A stretch of 6,448 bases of DNA, taken from the NCBI GenBank assembly GCA_018819005.1, contig JAHJQU010000263.1:1-6448 (forward strand), given 5' to 3'. The translations under genes and the position numbers were made by a program. The notes beneath the pieces are model-generated. The model saw only the letters and a list, made by a program, of their open reading frames with translations. It had not been told where the DNA came from and made no database searches. Origin of the DNA: Pseudomonadota bacterium. GTDB taxonomy: Bacteria > Desulfobacterota > Desulfobacteria > Desulfobacterales > RPRI01. Positions 1-5,733 of the stretch are shown in pieces. The stretch's first letter is position 1; every line of letters starts with the position of its first letter.

Positions 1-4
1 GCCG

Positions 5-901
5 TCAAGTATGGCGGTTAAAGACCACAGACCTGTCACTCATAATTCTTTTACTGCCCTGCTTTGACCAGGTTGATTGCTCCTCATTGGAAACCGGCTC
101 AGGCCGGATTCTTTCTTTACCGGCAGACAAATGTATTTTGAGGGCAACCGCAATTGCTGCCGCGACTTTCGGATTGATATTCTTTTCATCAACAGAAGGA
201 ATGGGGTCGTCTTTTTTCTTCATTATCCCACTGAATACTTTCCCCGAAATTATCATCCCAATCATCAGTATCCCAAGGACCAGGAAAATTCCGAAAAAAC
301 GTATAAAAAGAGTACCCAAAGCATAACCCCAGAAGGAATCCTTGGGACCGCCCAGCAGAGTTATCCGTCCGTCAATTGCCCCATCCATATCGGATGGTCC
401 ACCGTCTTTTGCTTTCACTACAAGCTCATAAACCATGTCAGGATGGACGATTTTTTGAGCTTCCGTATTTATCCACGGCTCCTTCTGATTCCGAGTTACC
501 AACCAGAACTCTGTTGAACCGCTGAAAAAATTTGAAAAAAGATGGATGGCGGCTTCTGAGTCTTGTTCTACATTTTCCAATTTAATTTCAAAAAAGCTGG
601 ACTTGTAATTTTTAATATCGAGTTCAGGACGCTGTAAGGCCTCGAAGTCTATACCGGTCACATTTACAAGCTTTCCACCGGAAGCTTTAAAGTCAATTAT
701 AATACTGGTGCTTTTAGCCCTTGGAATAAATTTTGCGCTTATTTTATCCTCTCCGACAGTAAATTTCGGCCTGGGCTTCTCAATATCCTCCCCGAATACG
801 GCAAAAGAATTTGAAGGATACAGTAATATGCAATACAATAAGCTTAAAGATATTATCAAATATTTAAAAGGAGTATAAGACCTCATCTCATTTTTAATCA
901 T
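5..901 (-). CDS. OadG-like gamma subunit of a Na+-translocating decarboxylase, with a large N-terminal extracytoplasmic domain
   Basis: This 298-residue protein is the probable small membrane subunit that anchors and assembles a sodium-pumping biotin decarboxylase. Residues 1-34 look like a signal peptide: basic start, hydrophobic run from about 14 to 28, and a likely cut after SFA at 34. Residues 35-190 have no membrane segment and should lie outside the cytoplasm; I do not recognise that domain. A single membrane helix covers about 196-219 (ALGTLFIRFFGIFLVLGILM), followed by a basic stop-transfer KKK. An alanine-rich stretch, NPKVAAAIAVALKIHLS (243-259), resembles the segment that follows the helix in OadG proteins. 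Classical OadG is only about 80-100 residues, so some 190 residues are extra. Identification rests on the helix, the alanine-rich motif and the position 12 bp after a clear beta-subunit gene. The start is supported by an AGGAGG site 5 bp upstream; Met6 is a less likely alternative. The stop codon lies at 5-7, so the gene is complete. Confidence 0.8.
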   Translation of the reverse strand: MIKNEMRSYTPFKYLIISLSLLYCILLYPSNSFAVFGEDIEKPRPKFTVGEDKISAKFIPRAKSTSIIIDFKASGGKLVNVTGIDFEALQRPELDIKNYKSSFFEIKLENVEQDSEAAIHLFSNFFSGSTEFWLVTRNQKEPWINTEAQKIVHPDMVYELVVKAKDGGPSDMDGAIDGRITLLGGPKDSFWGYALGTLFIRFFGIFLVLGILMIGMIISGKVFSGIMKKKDDPIPSVDEKNINPKVAAAIAVALKIHLSAGKERIRPEPVSNEEQSTWSKQGSKRIMSDRSVVFNRHT

Positions 902-916
902 GATCTCCTCCTGCTA
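902..916 (-). promoter_or_regulatory. Ribosome binding site of the gamma subunit, directly after the beta stop codon
   Basis: On the minus strand the beta-subunit TAG (914-916) is followed by CAGGAGGAGATC and then the gamma ATG. The AGGAGG core (907-912) sits 5 bp before the start. Stop, ribosome site and start fall within 18 bases, which favours translational coupling of the two subunits. Confidence 0.75.
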
Positions 917-2062
917 GTTGAACATGGCAATGAACATTCCTGCCGCGGCAGCGCTGCCAATAACACCGGCAAGGTTTGGTCCCATGGCATGCATAATCAG
1001 CCAGTTGTCTTTATCTGCCTTGAGGCCCTCCACATGGCTGACCCTTGCAGACATCGGCACGGCTGAAACTCCGGCAGAACCTATGAGGGGATTTATTTTT
1101 TCCTTTAAAAACCTGTTCATAATATGTACTGTCAGAATACCCCCCATAGTGCAAATCACAAAATCCAGCAATCCGAAGGTGAATATAAAAAGCGGTTTCC
1201 AGGTAAGAAAAGTATTCGCCTGCATTGTAGCTCCCACTGATAGACCTAAAAATATTGTAGCGATATTCATCAGTGCGTTCTGGGCAGTATCTGAAAGGCG
1301 CTTAACGACACCGCATTCGCGCATAAGATTCCCAAACATGAACATGCCCATGAGAGGCGCGACAGCTGGAATTAAAAGTATTATCAGCGCTGTTGCAATA
1401 AGGGGGAAAAGAAGCTTTTCCCTTGGCGAAACATCTCTTAGCTGTCTCATCTTTATCTTTCGCTGCTCGGGAGTTGTCAACAGCCGCATAATCGGCGGCT
1501 GAATCAAAGGCACCATTGCCATGTACGAATAAGCAGCAAGAGCATTAGCCCCAAGAAGATGAGGGGCCAGCTTTGCCGTAAGATAAATAGTAGTAGGGCC
1601 ATCCGCACCGCCTATAATGCAGACAGATGCCGCTTCTTTAAGAGTAAATCCAAACATAAGGGTGCCGACATATGTAACAAATACTCCGAGCTGGGCACCT
1701 GCTCCGATAATAAGCGTTTTTGGATTGGCAATGAGGGGCCCAAAATCGGTCATAGCCCCCAGACCAAGGAAAATAACACAGGGTATGATTTCCCATTCAA
1801 TTCCATACTTATAAAAGGCTCTGATAAGTTCAGGGTTGCCATGTTCGGTGAAGCCCATAAGCGGAGTCAGCGGAAAATTGACCAGAAATATTCCAAAACC
1901 GATAGGCATGAGAAGCAACGGCTCATATTCCTTTGCGATTGCGAGATAGAGGAAAAAAAGTCCGACACAGATCATGATAATTTCCTTGAAGGTAATGCTC
2001 GGAATACCTGTCTGTGTCAAAATAATATTTTTTAAAAGCTCTAAAACCTGATCCCAGGACAT
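914..2062 (-). CDS. oadB: Sodium-ion-translocating decarboxylase beta subunit (OadB/MmdB/GcdB family)
   Basis: This is the integral membrane subunit that decarboxylates carboxybiotin and couples the reaction to Na+ export. The family signature GGADGPTTIYLTAK starts at residue 151. Functional residues known from Klebsiella OadB align with a constant offset of 49: D203 is D154, Y229 is Y180, and N373, G377, S382 and R389 are N324, G328, S333 and R340 (NPLIGSAGVSAVPMSAR). All are retained, so the subunit should be active. At 382 residues it is shorter than Klebsiella OadB (about 433), and the offset places the missing part before D154. Many hydrophobic segments span the whole length. An AAGGAG site (2071-2076) lies 8 bp before the ATG. 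It follows carB by 27 bp and precedes the gamma subunit by 12 bp. The symbol gives the family only: the alpha subunit that sets the substrate is outside the window, so mmdB or gcdB are equally possible. Confidence 0.95.
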   Translation of the reverse strand: MSWDQVLELLKNIILTQTGIPSITFKEIIMICVGLFFLYLAIAKEYEPLLLMPIGFGIFLVNFPLTPLMGFTEHGNPELIRAFYKYGIEWEIIPCVIFLGLGAMTDFGPLIANPKTLIIGAGAQLGVFVTYVGTLMFGFTLKEAASVCIIGGADGPTTIYLTAKLAPHLLGANALAAYSYMAMVPLIQPPIMRLLTTPEQRKIKMRQLRDVSPREKLLFPLIATALIILLIPAVAPLMGMFMFGNLMRECGVVKRLSDTAQNALMNIATIFLGLSVGATMQANTFLTWKPLFIFTFGLLDFVICTMGGILTVHIMNRFLKEKINPLIGSAGVSAVPMSARVSHVEGLKADKDNWLIMHAMGPNLAGVIGSAAAAGMFIAMFN

Positions 2063-2089
2063 ATTGATTACTCCTTTTCAAATAAGAGT

Positions 2090-5000
2090 TTATTTTATAT
2101 TGGCATGATACTCTTGCAAAGAACGTACCTTGGGATCCTCTTCACGGCGGGCGGCTATCCCTTTTGCTGCTGCTACTGCCGCTGCAGTAGTCGAGATGTA
2201 CGGCACCTTGTACTTAATAGCGGCCTTCCTGATATCGGAACTGTCTTCCGCGCTCTTTCTCCCGCTCGGGGTATTTATTAAAAGACTGATTCTGCCGGTT
2301 TTTACGGCGTCCATAAGATCAGGCCTTCCAAAACCGAGTTTGGACACAAGGGTTGTTTCCATCCCTCTTTCTTTGAGGAACTCATGAGTTCCCTTTGTAG
2401 CCATGACTTCAAATCCGAGGTCTCTGAAGAGCCTGACGGGTTCAAGAGCTGCGGTCTTGTCCCTGTCGGCAATAGTAAACAATACGCTTCCTTCGAGAGG
2501 AAGTATAACTTGAGCAGCCTCCTGCGCCTTGTAAAAAGCCCTTCCATATGATGTTGACAATCCGAGCACTTCACCCGTGGAACGCATCTCCGGCCCCAAT
2601 ATCGGATCAACCTCATGAAACATGTTGAAAGGAAACACTGCCTCCTTGATACCATAGTGAGGTATGGAACGCTGTTTAAGGTTAAGCTCCGAAAGGGTTT
2701 TGCCGAGAACAACCTGGGTTGCCAGTCTGGCCATTGAGATATTGCAAACCTTTGAAACTATCGGCACTGTCCGGGAGGCTCTCGGATTTGCTTCAAGAAC
2801 GTAAACCGTATTTTCAAAGATTGCATACTGGATGTTCATAAGGCCGACTACATGAAGAGTTACCGCTATTTTCTTTGTATATTCACTTATGGTTTCAATA
2901 TGCTTCGGCGGAATACTTACCGGGGGAATCACGCACGCGGAATCACCGGAATGGATGCCGGCAAGCTCAATATGCTCCATCACGGCCGGCACGAATGCGT
3001 TTGTCCCGTCTGCAATAGCATCTGCTTCCGCTTCAATCGCATTGTCAAGGAACTGGTCTATCAATACCGGCCTTTCAACAGAAACATCTACCGCGGCTTT
3101 CAGATAGCGCCGCAGCATATCCTCATTCTGGACAATTTCCATTCCACGGCCGCCCAGAACATATGAAGGACGGACCATCAGGGGATATCCTATCTTGTCT
3201 GCAATCTCTTTTGCCTCTTCCATGTTTATTGCCATACCCGATTCGGGCTGTGGTATTCCAAGCTCGCGCATTACTCTCCTGAACTGATCCCGATCCTCCG
3301 CGAAATCGATGGTTTCCGGAGAAGTTCCGAGAATCTTCACGCCGGCATCCTCAAGCTCTTTTGCAATATTAAGGGGTGTCTGGCCTCCGAACTGGACAAT
3401 CACTCCTTCAGGTTTTTCCTTCTCATAAATGCTTAAAACATCCTCGACGGTAAGCGGTTCAAAATACAATTTATCAGATGTATCATAGTCGGTTGATACT
3501 GTTTCGGGATTGCAGTTGACCATGATAGATTCAAATCCGGCATCCCTGATGGCAAACGCCGCATGAACACAACAATAATCAAATTCGATTCCCTGGCCTA
3601 TCCGGTTGGGACCTCCGCCAAGAACCATTATTTTTTTCCGTCCGCTTACGCTTACTTTGTCAGAGGCATTGTATGTGGAGTAATAATAAGCGGCGTTTTC
3701 AACTCCGCTGACCGGGACCGGCTCCCAGGCTTCAACAACACCTATCCTTATCCGCTGTTCCCGGATATTTTTTTCTGAAATGCCGAGTAATTTTGCAAGA
3801 TACCGGTCGGCAAATCCATCTTTTTTTGCCTGAACAAGGAGCTCATCCGAAAGCTCATGCCCCTTCTGTTTAAGAATCTTTTCCTCCAGTTCCACCAGCT
3901 CTTTCATCTGGCCGATAAACCATGGTTTTATATGTGTAATTTCGTACAACTGAGCTATATCGGCTCCCTTTCTTAAGGCTTCATACATTATAAACTGGCG
4001 TTCACTGGTTGGAATCCGAAGCATGTTGATAAGTTTTTCGAGAGGCTGTTCATTAAAATCTTTGGCAAAACCAAGGCCGTACCTGTTTATTTCAAGACTC
4101 CTGATTGCCTTATGCATTGCCTCCTTATAGTTTTTTCCTATACTCATTACTTCGCCGACCGCCTTCATCTGAGTTCCAAGCCTGTCTTCAACTCCTTCAA
4201 ACTTTTCGAATGCCCACCGGGCAAACTTTATCACGACATAATCACCGGAAGGTGTGTACTTCTCAAGAGTTCCGTCCCGCCAGTAAGGAATCTCATCAAG
4301 GGTCAGACCTCCTGCAAGAAGTGACGATACTCTGGCGATAGGAAATCCTGTCGCCTTTGATGCCAGCGCCGAAGAGCGTGAAGTGCGCGGATTAATTTCA
4401 ATCACCACAACCCGGCCGGTCTTCGGATCATGAGCAAACTGGATGTTTGTTCCGCCTATGACCTCTATGGCTTCAACTATCGCATAAGAATATTCCTGCA
4501 GGCGCTTTTGAAGTTCCGGGGCAATTGTCAGCATCGGGGCAGAGCAGAAACTGTCTCCTGTATGTATGCCCATGGCATCTATGTTTTCTATAAAGCAGAC
4601 GGTGATCATCTGATTTTTGGCATCCCGCACCACCTCAAGCTCAAGCTCTTCCCAGCCCAGAACAGATTCTTCAACAAGTATCTGGCGGACACGGCTTGCT
4701 GCCAATCCCCGTGCAGCGACTGTCCGCAGCTCTTCAATATTATAAACAAGTCCCCCACCCGTTCCTCCCATGGTATAAGCGGGACGGATAACCACCGGAT
4801 AGCCAAGATCGCTTGCAGCTTTTTCGGCATCTTCAACCTTGTTGACAATACTGCTTTTCGGCATGTCGATTCCGAGCCTGTTCATCGTATCCTTGAAAGC
4901 CTGGCGGTCTTCACCGCGTTCAATTGCGTCAACATTCACACCGATAATCTTAACGCCGTATTTTTCAAGAACACCCGCAAGGTGGAGTTCGGAAGACAGA

Positions 5001-5290
5001 TTCAGTCCGGTCTGACCGCCCAAATTGGGCAAAAGCGCGTCCGGCTTCTCCCTCGCAATAATCTCGGTTATGGTTTTAAGGTTAAGAGGTTCAATATAAG
5101 TCACATCTGCCATTCCGGGATCTGTCATGATTGTTGCCGGGTTTGAATTGACAAGTACCACTTCATATCCAAGTGAACGCAGCGCTTTGCATGCCTGCGT
5201 GCCGGAATAATCGAATTCACACGCCTGTCCGATAATAATCGGGCCTGAACCAATGATAAGAATCTTTTTAATGTCGTTGCGCCTCGGCAT
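2090..5290 (-). CDS. carB: Carbamoyl-phosphate synthase large subunit
   Basis: CarB makes carbamoyl phosphate from bicarbonate, ammonia (from the CarA glutaminase) and two ATP, feeding pyrimidine and arginine synthesis in the cytosol. The 1066 residues match the usual size (E. coli 1073). The internal duplication is plain: KKILIIGSGPIIIGQACEFD near residue 8 is echoed by KKIMVLGGGPNRIGQGIEFD at 552. The order is carboxyphosphate domain (about 1-400), oligomerisation domain (400-550), carbamoyl-phosphate domain (550-930) and MGS-like allosteric domain (about 932-1066). First-half residues R129, R169, E215, H243, Q284, E298 and N300 match E. coli catalytic positions; in the second half Q821, E833 and N835 do. 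The E. coli ornithine-site acids appear as E775, D783 and E883, and IMP/UMP-site residues as K945, T965, T968, K984 and N1006, so ornithine, IMP and UMP control is plausible. The start is fixed by the family-typical MPRRNDIKKI and an AAGGAGT site at 5295-5301. carA is not in the window. Confidence 0.98.
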   Translation of the reverse strand: MPRRNDIKKILIIGSGPIIIGQACEFDYSGTQACKALRSLGYEVVLVNSNPATIMTDPGMADVTYIEPLNLKTITEIIAREKPDALLPNLGGQTGLNLSSELHLAGVLEKYGVKIIGVNVDAIERGEDRQAFKDTMNRLGIDMPKSSIVNKVEDAEKAASDLGYPVVIRPAYTMGGTGGGLVYNIEELRTVAARGLAASRVRQILVEESVLGWEELELEVVRDAKNQMITVCFIENIDAMGIHTGDSFCSAPMLTIAPELQKRLQEYSYAIVEAIEVIGGTNIQFAHDPKTGRVVVIEINPRTSRSSALASKATGFPIARVSSLLAGGLTLDEIPYWRDGTLEKYTPSGDYVVIKFARWAFEKFEGVEDRLGTQMKAVGEVMSIGKNYKEAMHKAIRSLEINRYGLGFAKDFNEQPLEKLINMLRIPTSERQFIMYEALRKGADIAQLYEITHIKPWFIGQMKELVELEEKILKQKGHELSDELLVQAKKDGFADRYLAKLLGISEKNIREQRIRIGVVEAWEPVPVSGVENAAYYYSTYNASDKVSVSGRKKIMVLGGGPNRIGQGIEFDYCCVHAAFAIRDAGFESIMVNCNPETVSTDYDTSDKLYFEPLTVEDVLSIYEKEKPEGVIVQFGGQTPLNIAKELEDAGVKILGTSPETIDFAEDRDQFRRVMRELGIPQPESGMAINMEEAKEIADKIGYPLMVRPSYVLGGRGMEIVQNEDMLRRYLKAAVDVSVERPVLIDQFLDNAIEAEADAIADGTNAFVPAVMEHIELAGIHSGDSACVIPPVSIPPKHIETISEYTKKIAVTLHVVGLMNIQYAIFENTVYVLEANPRASRTVPIVSKVCNISMARLATQVVLGKTLSELNLKQRSIPHYGIKEAVFPFNMFHEVDPILGPEMRSTGEVLGLSTSYGRAFYKAQEAAQVILPLEGSVLFTIADRDKTAALEPVRLFRDLGFEVMATKGTHEFLKERGMETTLVSKLGFGRPDLMDAVKTGRISLLINTPSGRKSAEDSSDIRKAAIKYKVPYISTTAAAVAAAKGIAARREEDPKVRSLQEYHANIK

Positions 5291-5480
5291 ACTTACTCCT
5301 TTTTAATTTTCATTAATTTACCATATAAAATTATGTCTATCTTTGATTTATTTAAAATACGGGTAGTTAAAATATATTGAGGGTAAATTGAAAAATATTA
5401 CCAATACTGGAAAAAATATGTTAGTTTGAGCACCTCTTAAAATCAAGACAAAAAGAGCTGAATTCAACCTTATTTTTTAA
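5291..5480. promoter_or_regulatory. AT-rich leader upstream of carB; no confident promoter
   Basis: This stretch should hold the carB promoter on the minus strand. I see the ribosome site AAGGAGT (5295-5301) but no -35/-10 pair with good sequence and 16-18 bp spacing. The region is strongly AT-rich. TTTACC-type half-sites recur: AATTTACC at 5315-5322, its exact inverse GGTAAATT at 5382-5389, and ATTACC at 5397-5402. GGTAA (5382-5386) and TTACC (5398-5402) form an inverted pair 11 bp apart. These could be operator half-sites, but chance is quite possible in such AT-rich DNA. No riboswitch, leader peptide or attenuator is apparent. Confidence 0.3.
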
Positions 5481-5504
5481 GTAACTATTCAGCCACAGAT
5501 TTAC
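5481..5504 (+). repeat. Left terminal inverted repeat
   Basis: This 24-bp arm pairs with 5686-5709. Mismatches fall at the 8th, 17th and 21st positions of the arm. Its inner part runs into the CACAGAT repeat that starts at 5494. Confidence 0.6.
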
Positions 5505-5523
5505 ACAGATGAACGCAGAAAGA
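5494..5523 (+). repeat. Three 10-bp units of CACAGAT type
   Basis: CACAGATTTA (5494-5503), CACAGATGAA (5504-5513) and CGCAGAAAGA (5514-5523) follow one another with an exact 10-bp period. Together with the preceding GC they give the GCCACAGATTTACACAGAT type of dispersed repeat that I recall from intergenic regions of several bacteria, including deltaproteobacteria. That recollection is not verified here. Confidence 0.6.
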
Positions 5524-5544
5524 TTTAAATACAGTAATTATTCT

Positions 5545-5615
5545 GGAGCCAGAAGCCAGAATTAAGAGGCATATACCGCTTCCATTCTTAATGCTGGCTC
5601 CTGGATTCTGACTCC
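5545..5615. repeat. Large imperfect palindrome (GGAGCCAGAA / GATTCTGACTCC)
   Basis: The left arm 5545-5567 (GGAGCCAGAAGCCAGAATTA and onward) pairs with the right arm 5586-5615. GCCAGAATTAAGA opposes TCTTAATGCTGGC with one mismatch, and GGAGCCAGAA opposes TTCTGACTCC with one mismatch. An asymmetric insert of about 7 bases lies in the right arm, and the loop is about 18 bases. It could form a long hairpin in RNA or single-stranded DNA. Neither end carries a T-run suitable for a terminator. Confidence 0.6.
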
Positions 5616-5626
5616 TGAGCAGTTAC
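5615..5626 (-). repeat. Internal third copy of the terminal motif
   Basis: CTGAGCAGTTAC matches the right-end tip CTGAGTAGTTAC (5698-5709) at 11 of 12 bases in the same orientation, and the inverse of the left tip (5481-5492) at 10 of 12. The element may therefore be a nested or extended form, with a shorter unit 5481-5626 and an added segment 5627-5709. Confidence 0.5.
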
Positions 5627-5662
5627 AAGATTTGTATATGATAATGTAAGAAAAAATATCAG

Positions 5663-5683
5663 TCCGCCAATCAGTGTGGCGGA
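5663..5683. repeat. Perfect 7-bp stem-loop
   Basis: TCCGCCA (5663-5669) and TGGCGGA (5677-5683) are exact inverses around a 7-base loop, ATCAGTG. Read on the minus strand the stem is followed within a few bases by a run of six T (complement of 5651-5656), giving it some likeness to a weak terminator for minus-strand transcripts. No minus-strand gene lies upstream to need one. It is more simply part of the element's folding. Confidence 0.55.
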
Positions 5684-5718
5684 GCGTAGATCGGTGGCTG
5701 AGTAGTTACCTTTTTAAT

Positions 5719-5724
5719 GGAAGG
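5719..5724 (+). promoter_or_regulatory. Ribosome binding site of the purF-like gene
   Basis: GGAAGG ends 9 bases before the ATG at 5734 and fixes that start. An earlier ATG at 5717 overlaps this site but meets a TGA after three codons. The site lies just outside the right end of the inverted-repeat element, so translation signals are intact even if the promoter was displaced. Confidence 0.6.
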
Positions 5725-5733
5725 ATGATAAAG

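Larger units (their letters stand above)
5481..5709. mobile_element. MITE-like non-coding element with imperfect 24-bp terminal inverted repeats
   Basis: The left end (5481-5504) begins GTAACTATTCAGCCAC. The right end (5686-5709) closes with GTGGCTGAGTAGTTAC, its near-exact inverse. Over 24 bp, 21 positions agree. The 229-bp interval has no ORF of note and is full of palindromes. TTTTTAA occurs just outside each end (5474-5480 and 5711-5717), with one extra C at 5710 on the right. This could be a target duplication, though it lies in an AT-rich tract. Size, inverted ends and lack of coding capacity fit a miniature inverted-repeat element or an old dispersed repeat. It ends 24 bp before the purF-like start, so any purF promoter lies inside it or transcription must pass through it. 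No transposase is visible to identify its mobiliser. Confidence 0.55.

Noticed and set aside
918..2035. Plus-strand open frames opposite the beta subunit (918-1502, 1559-2035)
   Set aside because: Both are complements of conserved OadB-type membrane segments and show no family features of their own.
4430..5146. 238-codon open frame on the plus strand opposite carB
   Set aside because: It lies wholly inside the well-supported carB gene, has no recognisable domain, and looks like an antisense shadow.
5634..5645. -10-like sequence TATATGATAAT as a purF promoter
   Set aside because: No acceptable -35 hexamer lies 16-18 bp upstream, and the sequence is AT-rich.
5651..5683. Rho-independent terminator on the minus strand
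   Set aside because: A stem and T-run are present, but the spacing is loose and no minus-strand gene lies upstream. It sits within the inverted-repeat element.
5481..5709. CRISPR array or integron attachment site
   Set aside because: There are no regularly spaced identical repeats with unique spacers, and no integrase or cas gene. The repeats are inverted or 10-bp tandem.
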